From Planctomycetota bacterium (GTDB lineage: Bacteria > Planctomycetota > JACQVX01), in the NCBI GenBank assembly GCA_016209495.1, contig JACQVX010000178.1, positions 1 to 52,247 of the forward strand: a DNA stretch of 52,247 bases, given 5' to 3'. Positions 17,527 to 26,140 of this stretch are shown here, one piece after another. Within the stretch, counting starts at the first letter, position 1; each line of letters opens with the position of its first letter. The notes beneath the pieces were generated by a model. It did not search any database. It was not told the origin of the DNA and saw nothing but the letters and a program-made list of their open reading frames with translations. The position numbers and the translations under genes were made by a program.

Positions 17527-18671
17527 AGACCTCGGGGCACGACGTGGCGCCCCTGGCGCCGGAGCGGCTGGAGGCCCTGCTGGGCCGCAGCCTGCTCGCC
17601 ACCATGGACTGGTCCACCACCGAGCTGGAGACCCTCCTGGCGGTGGCGACCCGCCTGGAGGCCCTGGACCGCGCCCGACCCGGCACGCGGTCCGCCGCCC
17701 TGCTCCCGGACGAGCTGGCCTACGCGATCTTCTTCGACAATTCCACGCGCACCAAGTCCGCCTGGGCGGGGGCCGCGGCCCGGCTGGGGATGCGGCCGGT
17801 CATCGTGGACGGCTCGTCGACCCAGGTGGCGCATGGCGAGACGGCCGAGGAGACCGGGGCCATGCTGGGGATGAACGCCCACGCCCTGGGGGCGCGCCAC
17901 GACCTCATCCTGGGCGAGGGGAACCGCTTCATGCGCGAGCTGAAGCGCGGCATCGACGACTACCTGGCGGCCACGGGCGACCCCCGCAAGGTCCCCGTCG
18001 TCAACCTCCAGTGCGACGTGGACCACCCCACCCAGACCCTGGCGGACCTCCTCTGGCTGCGGGAGCGCCTGGGCCAGCTGGCGGGCCGGCGCATCGCCGT
18101 CTCCTGGGCCTATTCCCCCAGCTACGCCAAGCCCCTCTCGGTCCCCCAGGGGCTCATCACCCTCCTCACCCGGTTCGGGGCCCATGTCACCCTGGCCCAC
18201 CCGGAGGGCTACCGCCTCATGGACGAGTGCACCGGCGCCTCCGGGGCCAACGCCGGTGCCTCCGGCGGCTCCTTCCGGGTCGTCGCCTCCATGGATGAGG
18301 CCTTCCGGGGGGCCGAGGCGGTCTACCCCAAGAGCTGGGGTCCCCACGAGCTGATGCTGGAGCGCGTGGAGGCCCATCGGGCGCTTGACCGGCAGCGCAT
18401 GGCGGATATCGAGCGCAGGGCCCTGGAGCGGAACGCCCGCCACCGGGACTGGATCTGCGACGAGCGCCGCATGGGCCTCACCGCCGGTGGCGGCGCCCTC
18501 TACCTGCACTGCCTCCCGGCGGACATCGGCGCCGAGGTCTCGCCGGGGGTCATGGCCCGCCACCGGGTGGACGTGGCCCGGGAGGCGAACAAGAAGGTCT
18601 ACGTCATCATGGCCCTCCTGGCCGCCGCCAAGGTCCCGGACCTGGCGGCCCGGCTGGCGGGGCGCGTCTGA
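17523..18671 (+). CDS. ygeW: YgeW-type knotted carbamoyltransferase
   Basis: This is a member of the aspartate/ornithine carbamoyltransferase superfamily. FDNSTRTKSAW carries the carbamoyl-phosphate-binding STRT motif, QVAHGETAEETGAM follows, and LYLHCLPADIG is the HCLP motif. The long length (382 residues) and gene context match YgeW rather than OTC or ATC. The substrate of YgeW enzymes has been uncertain; a ureido compound arising in purine breakdown is likely. The ATG overlaps the arcC stop and follows AGGAGAGG. The ORF-track start at 17037 lies inside arcC and is rejected. Running toward carbamoyl phosphate, it would feed ArcC. Confidence 0.87.
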   Translation: MKTSGHDVAPLAPERLEALLGRSLLATMDWSTTELETLLAVATRLEALDRARPGTRSAALLPDELAYAIFFDNSTRTKSAWAGAAARLGMRPVIVDGSSTQVAHGETAEETGAMLGMNAHALGARHDLILGEGNRFMRELKRGIDDYLAATGDPRKVPVVNLQCDVDHPTQTLADLLWLRERLGQLAGRRIAVSWAYSPSYAKPLSVPQGLITLLTRFGAHVTLAHPEGYRLMDECTGASGANAGASGGSFRVVASMDEAFRGAEAVYPKSWGPHELMLERVEAHRALDRQRMADIERRALERNARHRDWICDERRMGLTAGGGALYLHCLPADIGAEVSPGVMARHRVDVAREANKKVYVIMALLAAAKVPDLAARLAGRV

Positions 18672-18685
18672 GCGCGGAGGTGCCC

Positions 18686-20236
18686 ATGTCTTCGAACCTG
18701 GATGGGAAGGTCGCCGACCTGGCGGAGAGGTATCGGCCCCTGGGGGCCGAGATCCTGAGGGAGGTCGTCCGGATCCCCGCGGACCACGTGGATCGGCCCC
18801 GCTCGGAGGGGGGAGACCCGGAGTGCGGGCTCTCGAATCACGAGGGCCCCCGGCTGGAGTACCTCCGGCGCCGGATCGCCGAGATCGGTGCGGTGCGCCG
18901 GGCAGAGGACGTGGGCTTCGACGACTACGGGAACCTGGTCTGGACGGTCGAGGACCCGGAGGACCGCACCCCGGCGGACCGGAAGCGGGTGGTCTACTAC
19001 GATGGCCATTCGGACACGGTGCGGGCGCTGCGTCCCCAGTGGACCTCCAAGATCGGCGGCGGCATCGACGCCTACCTGGGGCTGGTGGACCGGGAGCAAG
19101 TCAACCGGGACTTCCTGCGGCGGGAGCTGGGACACATCCCCGACGAGGCGGACTGGACTCACGTGGTCTTCGGGCGCGGCTCGGCCGATCAGCTCGGTGG
19201 GGTGGTGGCCCAGGTCCTCGCCACGAAGATCCAGGTGGAGCTGACGCGGGAGGGGGCCCTGCGCGGGGCCCTGGTCCGCTCCTACGCCACGGCGGCGGAG
19301 GAGGACAACGACGGAGGCGGGCCGCTGCACCTGGTGAACCGGGTATGGCCGGGGGCGCCAGCGGAGTGGATCCCCGACGCGGTCATCCTCACCGAGGGTA
19401 CGGGCGATGCCGACAAGGGGGCCCTGGGGATCTACCGCGGCCAGCGCGGACGCATGCAGATCGAGGTGGAGGTCACGGGCCGCTCCTGCCACGGGTCCAT
19501 GCCCTGGGAGGGGCTGAATCCCCTGGAGCACGGGGCCCGGATCCTGGTGGAGGCGGCGGGCCGCTACGAGCGGCTGGAGGGCTTCAAGGACGACCCCTTC
19601 CTGGGCCACGGGACGCGCACGGCCTCCTGGGCCCAGCTCGACACGCCCAGCGACTGCGCGGTGCCGGACCGCTTCACCTTCCGCTTCGACCGACGGCTCA
19701 CCCTGGGGGAGACCCCCGAGGAGGCCCTGGCGGACGTGGAGCGGTTCTCCGCCGTGGCCTCGGCCCGCCAGGCGGGGCTGCGGGTCCTGGTGAGAGTCCC
19801 CCGCTACGACCGGCCCACCTGGAAGGGCCAGGAGACCGGCAACCCCCAGTTCTATCGCGGCTGGGTCACCCCCGGGGACCACCCGGTGGTCCAGGCGGCC
19901 GTGGCCGCCTATCGCGGGACCGTCACGCCGCGGCTCCAGGAGCGGCCCTCCGGCTCCCGGAAGGGCTATCTCCGCCGGGAGCCACGGGTGGACCGCTGGA
20001 TCTTCTCCACGGACGGCGTGGGGTTCCACGTGGCCCGCGCGGCCAGCCGGATCCAGGTCCCGGGGCGCAAGCGCTGGGTCGAGAGCGGGGATACCTGGCA
20101 CCCCCCCATGTTCGGGGTGGGTCCGGGAATCGAGCAGAACACGCACAAGATCGGGGAGTGCGTGGACACCCGGGAGCTGCAGCACTGCGCCGCGGTCCTG
20201 GCGCGCTTCCCCAGCGCCCTGGTGGAACGGGGCTAG
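18686..20236 (+). CDS. ygeY: YgeY-type M20 family metallohydrolase
   Basis: M20 enzymes are di-zinc amidases or peptidases. Metal ligands are recognisable: YDGHSDTV, GRGSADQLGG and ATAAEEDNDGG (catalytic Glu pair), with a C-terminal THKIGECVD. The RSCHGSMPWEG segment belongs to the dimerisation lid. The protein is 516 residues, longer than the roughly 400 of plain YgeY because of inserts around residues 110-150 and 370-420. ATG at 18686 is preferred over GTG at 18680 because GGAGG (18676-18680) sits 5 bases ahead of it. It follows ygeW by 14 bases, as in enterobacterial purine loci where ygeW, ygeX and ygeY cluster. Confidence 0.82.
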   Translation: MSSNLDGKVADLAERYRPLGAEILREVVRIPADHVDRPRSEGGDPECGLSNHEGPRLEYLRRRIAEIGAVRRAEDVGFDDYGNLVWTVEDPEDRTPADRKRVVYYDGHSDTVRALRPQWTSKIGGGIDAYLGLVDREQVNRDFLRRELGHIPDEADWTHVVFGRGSADQLGGVVAQVLATKIQVELTREGALRGALVRSYATAAEEDNDGGGPLHLVNRVWPGAPAEWIPDAVILTEGTGDADKGALGIYRGQRGRMQIEVEVTGRSCHGSMPWEGLNPLEHGARILVEAAGRYERLEGFKDDPFLGHGTRTASWAQLDTPSDCAVPDRFTFRFDRRLTLGETPEEALADVERFSAVASARQAGLRVLVRVPRYDRPTWKGQETGNPQFYRGWVTPGDHPVVQAAVAAYRGTVTPRLQERPSGSRKGYLRREPRVDRWIFSTDGVGFHVARAASRIQVPGRKRWVESGDTWHPPMFGVGPGIEQNTHKIGECVDTRELQHCAAVLARFPSALVERG

Positions 20237-20256
20237 AAGCCGCGGCCCTGTGCGGG

Positions 20257-20262
20257 TAGGGT
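20257..20262 (+). promoter_or_regulatory. Possible -10 box for a leaderless molybdenum-hydroxylase transcript
   Basis: TAGGGT lies 10 bases before the ATG at 20273, which lacks a Shine-Dalgarno sequence. The spacing resembles that before arcC. A -35 at the expected distance (TAGAAG) is poor. Confidence 0.25.
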
Positions 20263-20272
20263 AGTCCGCGCC

Positions 20273-22906
20273 ATGTCCGTCACGTTCAGCCTGAACGGCG
20301 GGGCGCGGACCGTGGAGGCGGGACCCGGGGAGTCCCTCCTGGACGCCCTCCGGAACCGCTGCGGGATCCTCTCCCTCAAGGACGGTTGCCAGCCCCAGGG
20401 CCAGTGCGGCTGCTGCCTGGTCCTGGTAGACGGGAATCCCAAGGTGAGCTGCGCCATCCCCGCCCAGCGGGCCGAGGGTCGGGAGGTCCTCACCCTGGAG
20501 GGTCTCCCCCGGGAGGACCGCGCCCTCATCGCCAGGGCCTTCACGGCCACGGCGGGCCTCCAGTGCGGTTTCTGCATCCCGGGCATCGCGCTCCGGGCCT
20601 GGCACCTCACCGGGAAGGACCCCGCTCCCACGCGGGAGGCCATCGCCCGCGCCCTCGACGTCCACCTCTGCCGCTGCACGGGCTACGTGAAGGTCCTGGA
20701 CGCGGTGGAGGCGGTGGCGGCCGCGCGTAGGGGCGAGGCCACCGCGGGGCCCTGCGAGCGGGGCGGGGTGGGGGCCTCCCTGGCCCGGGTCCAGGCCCCG
20801 GAGCTGACCCTGGGGGTCCGGCCCTACGTGGCCGACCTGGCCAGGCCAGGGATGTTGCACGGGGCGCTCGTCCTATCGCCCCACGCCCGGGCCCGGGTCC
20901 TGCGCATCGATACGGGGCCCGCCCGGGGGCTCCCGGGGGTCCGCGCCGTGGCCAGGGCGGCGGACGTCCCCGGCGAGCGCTGGTACGGCCTCATCCTGGC
21001 CGACTGGCCCGGCTTCGTGGCCGAGGGCGAGGAGGTCCGCTGCGTGGGCGACGTCCTGGCGGCGGTGGCGGCGGACGACGAACCGACGGCGCGCCGGGCG
21101 GCGGCCCTGGTGCGGGTGGACTACGAGCGGCTCCCGCCGGTCTCGACCCCCGAGGCGGCCATGGAGGACGGGGCCCCCCGGGTGAACCCGAGGCACCCGA
21201 ACGTCATCTCCCACTCGGTCATCCGCCGGGGGGACGCGGCGGCGGCCCTCGCCGGGAGCGCGCACGTGGTGCGCGGGACCTGGCGGACCCAGCGGGTGGA
21301 GCACCTCTACCTGGAGCCCGAGAGCTGCCTCGCCGAGCCCCTGCCGGACGGCCGGCTCCACCTCCTTACCCAGGGCCAGGGGATCTTCGATGACCGGCGG
21401 CAGGTGGCCGGGTTCCTGGGCGTGAGCGCGGAGGCCATCCACGTGGAGCTGGTGCCCAACGGCGGGGCCTTCGGGGGCAAGGAGGACATGTCCGTCCAGG
21501 CCCAGACGGCGCTGCTCGCGCGGCTGACGGGCCGACCGGTGCGCCTCACCCTGAACCGGGAGGAGTCCATCCGGCTCCACCCCAAGCGCCACCCCATCGC
21601 CATGCGCTACGAGGTGGGCTGCGACGCCCAGGGCCGGCTCACGGCCGTGCGGGCCCGCATGGTGGGGGACACGGGGGCCTACGCCTCGGTGGGGGCCAAG
21701 GTCCTGGAGCGGGCCGCGGGCCACGCCTGCGGACCCTACCGGGTGGACCACGTGGACGTGGAGGCCCTGTGCGTCGCCACGAACAATCCCCCCTGCGGGG
21801 CCATGCGGGGCTTCGGGGCGAACCAGGCCCACTTCGCCATGGAGGGGGCGGTGGACCTGCTGGCGGCGCGGGTGGGGCTGGACGGCTGGGAGATGCGCTG
21901 GCGGAACGCCCTCCGGGTGGGGGACGTCTTCTCCACGGGGCAGGTCCTGGAGAAGTCCGTGGGACTGCGGCAGACCCTCACGGCCGTCAAGGAGGCCTAC
22001 TACGCGGCCCGGCGGGCAGGCAGGGCGGTGGGCATCGCCTGCGGGCTGAAGAACTCGGGCATCGGGAACGGGGCCCAGGAGTGGGGCCGGTGCCGCCTGG
22101 TGGTGGAGTCGGACGGCACCGTCTCCCTCTACAACGGCTACACGGAGATGGGCCAGGGCCTCCTCACGGTCCTGGTCCAGTTCGCCTCGGAGGTCACGGG
22201 TCTGGCCGCCTCCGCCTTCCGCCCGCGGGTGGACTCCACCTACCAGCTCGCCTGCGGCCAGACCACGGGCTCCCGTGCCACCCTCTTCGGGGGCCGTGCG
22301 GTCCTGAGCGCCGCCGGGAAGTTGCGCGCCGACTTGGACACGGGCCGGACCCTGGGCGACCTGGCGGGCAAGGTCTACGCCGCCGACGTCCTGGTGGACG
22401 ACACCACCCCGCTGGGGGCCCCGGGGCGGGTGAAGACCCATACGGCCTTCGGCTACGCCACGCAGGTGTGCGTCCTGGACTCGGACGGCCGGCTGGACCG
22501 CTTCGTCGCCGCCCACGACGTGGGCCGGGCGGTGAACCCCGCCCTCTGCGAGGGGCAAATCGAGGGCTCCATCCACATGGGCCTGGGCTACGCCCTCTCG
22601 GAGGAGCTGCCCTGCGAGGACGGGATGCCTGTCACCTTCAAGCTGCGGGACCTGGGCGTGCTCAGGGCCAGGGACATGCCGCGGTGCCAGGTGATCCTGG
22701 TGGAGGACCCGGAGCCGGAGGGCCCCTTCGGGGCCAAGGGGGTGGGAGAGATCGGCCTGGTGCCCACCGCCGGGGCGGTGGCCGGGGCCCTGGAGGCCTA
22801 CGACGGGGTGAGGCGCTACACCCTCCCCATGAAGGACTCCCCCGCCGCCCGGGCCCTGAGCGTGGGCCGCATCCGCTCGACGGGCGACCCCGCGAGGTGG
22901 TCGTGA
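20273..22906 (+). CDS. Molybdenum hydroxylase, 2Fe-2S and Mo domains fused (xanthine dehydrogenase-like)
   Basis: These enzymes hydroxylate purines or related heterocycles with a molybdopterin cofactor. Residues 1-155 form the two 2Fe-2S domains: DGCQPQGQCGCC (C-x5-CG-x-C spacing) and CGFC paired with CRCTG. Residues 165-860 form the Mo-binding part, with GGAFGGKEDMS, TGSRATLFGG and GAKGVGEIGL, whose Glu is the catalytic base. There is no FAD domain and no separate FAD subunit nearby. This layout matches the XdhD or selenium-dependent xanthine dehydrogenase type rather than the three-subunit form. Electrons may pass to another carrier. The position after arcC-ygeW-ygeY supports a purine-related substrate. 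Confidence 0.85.
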   Translation: MSVTFSLNGGARTVEAGPGESLLDALRNRCGILSLKDGCQPQGQCGCCLVLVDGNPKVSCAIPAQRAEGREVLTLEGLPREDRALIARAFTATAGLQCGFCIPGIALRAWHLTGKDPAPTREAIARALDVHLCRCTGYVKVLDAVEAVAAARRGEATAGPCERGGVGASLARVQAPELTLGVRPYVADLARPGMLHGALVLSPHARARVLRIDTGPARGLPGVRAVARAADVPGERWYGLILADWPGFVAEGEEVRCVGDVLAAVAADDEPTARRAAALVRVDYERLPPVSTPEAAMEDGAPRVNPRHPNVISHSVIRRGDAAAALAGSAHVVRGTWRTQRVEHLYLEPESCLAEPLPDGRLHLLTQGQGIFDDRRQVAGFLGVSAEAIHVELVPNGGAFGGKEDMSVQAQTALLARLTGRPVRLTLNREESIRLHPKRHPIAMRYEVGCDAQGRLTAVRARMVGDTGAYASVGAKVLERAAGHACGPYRVDHVDVEALCVATNNPPCGAMRGFGANQAHFAMEGAVDLLAARVGLDGWEMRWRNALRVGDVFSTGQVLEKSVGLRQTLTAVKEAYYAARRAGRAVGIACGLKNSGIGNGAQEWGRCRLVVESDGTVSLYNGYTEMGQGLLTVLVQFASEVTGLAASAFRPRVDSTYQLACGQTTGSRATLFGGRAVLSAAGKLRADLDTGRTLGDLAGKVYAADVLVDDTTPLGAPGRVKTHTAFGYATQVCVLDSDGRLDRFVAAHDVGRAVNPALCEGQIEGSIHMGLGYALSEELPCEDGMPVTFKLRDLGVLRARDMPRCQVILVEDPEPEGPFGAKGVGEIGLVPTAGAVAGALEAYDGVRRYTLPMKDSPAARALSVGRIRSTGDPARWS

Positions 22907-22940
22907 GGGCGCCCACGGCCACGACCACCTGGAAACGGCG

Positions 22941-22953
22941 CACTCTTTGAGTG
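22941..22953 (+). repeat. Short palindrome at the start of the flavin-reductase gene
   Basis: CACTC-TTT-GAGTG is a perfect inverted repeat that contains the TTG proposed as start codon. If translation instead begins at GTG 22989, the palindrome would sit in the upstream region as a possible operator. Confidence 0.3.
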
Positions 22954-23855
22954 AGACGGTCCAGAGTGCACGGCAAGGCGGCGGAACGGTGACGCGAAAG
23001 GCTCCGTACCCCATCGACAAGCGCGAGTGGCACCCAAGCCTCATCCCGGGACCCATCGCCCTTGTCTCCACCGTGGACGCGGGCGGCACACCCAACGTGG
23101 CACCGAAGAGCTGGCTCCAGATGGTCGCCTTCGAGCCGCCGACGCTGATGCTCTCCGGTTCCAAGGGCGGCCGGACCGAGACAGACGTGCTGGCCACGGG
23201 GTGCTTCGCGGTCAACATCGTCGACGGCTCCCTGGTCGAAAGGACCTTCGCCTGCGTCCAGTGGAGGGGCGAGGAGCGCATTCGACGGAGCGATTTCCGT
23301 CTGGTGCCGGCATCTACGATCCGCGCGCCGCTCGTGGACGACTGCAAGGCCCACCTCGAGTGCCGCCTAGTCGGCACCCAGGAGGTGGGGTCGGGCTTCG
23401 TGCTCTTCGGCGAGGTCGTTGCGGCTTCCATCCGGGACGACCTCCTCGCACTAGAGCCCCGCGCTCGCTACGCGCGCCTCGACCAGGCGCTGTTCCTCGA
23501 GGAGGGCCTCTACGCCGCCATGGACCGAGCCCGGCCGGCCACGTCCGAGTCCATGTCCGACCATTTCATCCGCTACGTGATCCTTCTCACCGTCGAGCGG
23601 CCGCAGCTCTTCCACGAGGACCTCGTCCGTGCGCACGTCGCTCACCTCAGGCGTCTCGAGGAGCAGGGGCGTCTGGAGCTGTGTGGTCCGTTCTGCGACA
23701 GAAAGGGCGGCATCGTCGTCCTCAGGGGCGTGTCCGAGACGGAGGCCCGCGCCATCGCCGAGGCTGACCCCTTCGTGTCGTCGGGAGCGGAGACCTGCGA
23801 ACTCCGGAAGCTCGAGGTCTCGTGCCGTGACAACCGCCACATGGGTATGGGGTGA
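22947..23855 (+). CDS. Flavin-reductase-like domain fused to a YCII-related domain
   Basis: Residues 20-200 follow the FMN-binding flavin-reductase-like fold ([20 protein letters not shown], then FEPPTLMLS and [10 protein letters not shown]). Residues 205-302 look like a YCII domain ([14 protein letters not shown], then [19 protein letters not shown] and the ISEADPF-like [11 protein letters not shown]). I know each domain separately; the fusion is less usual. It may be an oxidoreductase or monooxygenase helper acting on a small aromatic or dienelactone-type compound, but the substrate is unknown. TTG at 22947 is the track start; GTG at 22989 is also possible. Codon choice looks less GC-biased than in neighbouring genes, hinting at separate ancestry. 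Confidence 0.75.
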   Translation: MSETVQSARQGGGTVTRKAPYPIDKREWHPSLIPGPIALVSTVDAGGTPNVAPKSWLQMVAFEPPTLMLSGSKGGRTETDVLATGCFAVNIVDGSLVERTFACVQWRGEERIRRSDFRLVPASTIRAPLVDDCKAHLECRLVGTQEVGSGFVLFGEVVAASIRDDLLALEPRARYARLDQALFLEEGLYAAMDRARPATSESMSDHFIRYVILLTVERPQLFHEDLVRAHVAHLRRLEEQGRLELCGPFCDRKGGIVVLRGVSETEARAIAEADPFVSSGAETCELRKLEVSCRDNRHMGMG

Positions 23856-24691
23856 GACCGGCGTTGCTGGCGTCCTCCTCGGAGCGGCGGGGAATCGTTC
23901 GCAAGGGCTACCGGTCCGCATATCCGGAGCCCCTCGACGTGCGCGCCGGCGAGGCGCTGGTCGTTCACGACCGGAGAAGCGAATGGCCGGGCTGGGTGTG
24001 GTGCGTGAAGGAGACGGGGCGGGCCGGTTGGATGCCCCGGAGCCACCTCGAGGAGTCGGCAGGTTGCTGTCGGACGCGCGTGGACTACAACGCCACAGAG
24101 CTCACTGTCGAGCCGGGAGAGGTACTGGCCATCGAGGGCGAAGAGGCCGGGTGGCTCCTTTGCTCGACCGTCCGAGGCGACAAGGGGTGGGTGCCTCGCT
24201 CTCCTGTGGACGAGCGTGCCAGGCGCCCGGATCTCGACGTCGCGATGGCGCACAGCGGAGACATCCTGAACGTCCGTGTCCTCTTCCTGGAGTACGCAGA
24301 CGCGCTCGGCTTGGATCTCTGTTTCCAGGGCTTCGAGGAGGAGGTCGCGAGGCTTCCGGGTGAGTACGCACCCCCCGGCGGGACGCTGCTCCTGGCCTGG
24401 GACGGGGAGGACACCGCTGGCTGCGTCGCGCTTCGACGGCTCGGCGCAGCCTGCTGCGAGATGAAGAGGCTCTACGTTCGGCCTGCCTACCGGGGGCGCG
24501 GGCTCGGTCGCGATCTGGCCGAGGCCATCGTCACCGAGGCACGACGTCTGGGCTACCGCCGCATGCGTCTCGACACCCTGCCTTCCATGAAGGAGGCGAT
24601 CACCCTCTACCGCAGTCTCGGGTTCGTCGAGATTGCGCCGTACCGCCACAACCCCATCGAGGGCGCGCTGTTCATGGAGCGAGTGCTTTGA
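23852..24691 (+). CDS. Two SH3-like domains fused to a GNAT acetyltransferase
   Basis: Residues 15-135 contain two variant SH3 repeats, each with a GWVW or GWLL strand and a closing GWMPRSHLE or GWVPRSPVD segment. Residues 140-279 form a GNAT N-acetyltransferase: [23 protein letters not shown] is the acetyl-CoA-binding region with the R-G-x-G-x-G-type loop, followed by [19 protein letters not shown]. The substrate is unknown; SH3 modules may position a peptide. The GTG start overlaps the stop of the preceding gene (GTGA), and its own stop overlaps the TTG of thrC. Like its upstream neighbour it shows weaker third-position GC than the surrounding genes. Confidence 0.78.
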   Translation: MRPALLASSSERRGIVRKGYRSAYPEPLDVRAGEALVVHDRRSEWPGWVWCVKETGRAGWMPRSHLEESAGCCRTRVDYNATELTVEPGEVLAIEGEEAGWLLCSTVRGDKGWVPRSPVDERARRPDLDVAMAHSGDILNVRVLFLEYADALGLDLCFQGFEEEVARLPGEYAPPGGTLLLAWDGEDTAGCVALRRLGAACCEMKRLYVRPAYRGRGLGRDLAEAIVTEARRLGYRRMRLDTLPSMKEAITLYRSLGFVEIAPYRHNPIEGALFMERVL

Positions 24692-25962
24692 AGTCGAGGG
24701 CGACCGGGGCCGAGGACAAGGTGGCGGCCCTGCGCTGCGTGCGCTGCGGGGCCGCCTACGCCGAGGGCGAGGTCCCGTACACCTGCCCGCCCTGCGGCCT
24801 GGAGGGCGTCCTGGACGTGGAGTATCGCCCCGGGCCGCTGGAAGGCCTCGCGGCGCGGCTCCGGGCGGACCCGGAGCGCTCCATCTGGCGATACCTCGAC
24901 GTGCTCCCCGTCCGGGGGACCGCCGGGAGGCCCGGCCTGCATGTAGGTTGGACCCCGGTCTACGACTTCCCGGTCCTCGCCCGGCGCATGGGCCTGGGAG
25001 GCCTCCGCGTGAAGGACGAGGGGCGGCAGCCTACCGCCTCCTTCAAGGACAGGGCGAGCGCCGTGGGGGTGACCAAGGCCCTGGACCTGGGCTACCGGCA
25101 GATCGCCTGCGCCTCGACGGGGAACGCGGCGTCGTCCCTGGCCGGCATGGCAGCCAACACCGGACTGGAGGCGACCATCTTCGTCCCCGCTACCGCCCCG
25201 GAGGCCAAGGTGGCCCAGCTCCGGGCCTTCGGGGCGCGGGTCCTCCTGGTGGAGGCGCCCTACGAGGCGGCCTGGGCCCTCTGCCAGGAGGCGGTGGAGG
25301 CCTTCGGCTGGTACAACCGCAACGCCGCCGTGAACCCCTACCTGGTGGAGGGGAAGAAGACCTGCGGGCTGGAGATCGCCGAGCAATGTTCCTCCGACCC
25401 TCCGGACTGGGTCGCCGTGTCCGTGGGGGACGGATGCACCGTGGCCGGGGTCGGAAAGGGCATGGAGGAGATGCGACGGCTGGGGGTGTGGACCGGCGCG
25501 CCGCGGCTCCTGGCGGTGCAGGCGGCGGGGGCCGCCCCCCTGGCCGCCGCCGCCGCCCGCGGCCTGGAGGACTGCGAGCCCTGGCCCGAGCCACGCACCG
25601 CCGCCGACTCCATCAACTGCGGCGAGCCGCGCAACGGCCGCAAGGCCCTCCGGGCGGTGCGCGCCAGCGGCGGCCGTTGGGTCACCGTGGAGGACGCGGC
25701 CATCTTCGACGCGGCCCGGGACCTGGCAGCGGCCACGGGGGTCTTCGCCGAGCCCGCCGCCGCGGCGGCCTACGCCGGAGTGGTGTGCGCCAGGGCCCGG
25801 GGGTGGCTCACGGCTCGCGACCGGGTCCTGGTGGTGAGCACCGGCAACGGCCTGAAGGACGTGGCCGGCGCCGCCCGGGCCGCCCCCCCCGCGCGGCGGG
25901 TGGCCCCGCGGCTGGAGGCCGTCCGCGAGGCGCTGGCGCACCCGGGACTCGCGCAAGCTTGA
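24688..25962 (+). CDS. thrC: Threonine synthase
   Basis: This PLP enzyme converts O-phosphohomoserine to threonine. A short zinc-ribbon-like N-terminus ([10 protein letters not shown], then CPPCGLEG) precedes the catalytic domain. TASFKDRAS near residue 115 contains the PLP lysine, [14 protein letters not shown] binds the phosphate region, and [10 protein letters not shown] closes the active site. The 424 residues are normal. The TTG start overlaps the stop of the GNAT gene. Related PLP lyases such as diaminopropionate ammonia-lyase (YgeX), which would fit the purine module, lack this N-terminal ribbon, so threonine synthase is the better call. Confidence 0.88.
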   Translation: MKSRATGAEDKVAALRCVRCGAAYAEGEVPYTCPPCGLEGVLDVEYRPGPLEGLAARLRADPERSIWRYLDVLPVRGTAGRPGLHVGWTPVYDFPVLARRMGLGGLRVKDEGRQPTASFKDRASAVGVTKALDLGYRQIACASTGNAASSLAGMAANTGLEATIFVPATAPEAKVAQLRAFGARVLLVEAPYEAAWALCQEAVEAFGWYNRNAAVNPYLVEGKKTCGLEIAEQCSSDPPDWVAVSVGDGCTVAGVGKGMEEMRRLGVWTGAPRLLAVQAAGAAPLAAAAARGLEDCEPWPEPRTAADSINCGEPRNGRKALRAVRASGGRWVTVEDAAIFDAARDLAAATGVFAEPAAAAAYAGVVCARARGWLTARDRVLVVSTGNGLKDVAGAARAAPPARRVAPRLEAVREALAHPGLAQA

Positions 25963-25980
25963 ACGCATCGGACTCGCTCT

Positions 25981-26007
25981 CGCCGAGCCCCTTGCGGGCG
26001 CTCGGCG
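25981..26007 (+). terminator. Strong hairpin after thrC
   Basis: CGCCGAGC and GCTCGGCG pair perfectly, and the loop adds a further CCC/GGG pairing. It lies 18 bases after the thrC stop. There is no T run, so it may act as a Rho-assisted end or a 3' protecting stem. It separates thrC from the biosynthetic cluster. Confidence 0.5.
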
Positions 26008-26092
26008 GTCGGCGACAGCCCGGGCTACGTCCCGACCCGTTGCCAGGAGGACGAAGACAAGGTAGAAGAACGACGCAAACTACCGGTCGCCC

Positions 26093-26140
26093 CCCGGGGT
26101 CAATGCTCATGACGATGCCCGGGGTCAATGCTCGTGGCGA
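26093..26140 (+). repeat. Tandem 23-base direct repeat at the P450 start
   Basis: Two copies of a unit beginning CCCGGGGTCAATGCTC lie 25 bases apart (26093-26115 and 26118-26140) and differ at 2 positions. The second copy spans the P450 start codon. The arrangement could be a paired operator for the cluster or a recent small duplication. The rest of the 165-base gap before the P450 holds only the hairpin listed separately. Confidence 0.6.

Noticed and set aside
24688-25962. Diaminopropionate ammonia-lyase (YgeX) completing the purine module
   Set aside because: The zinc-ribbon N-terminus and the motif order match threonine synthase, and two unrelated genes separate it from the module.
26093-26140. 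CRISPR array
   Set aside because: There are only two units with a 2-base gap and no spacers; no cas genes occur in the window.
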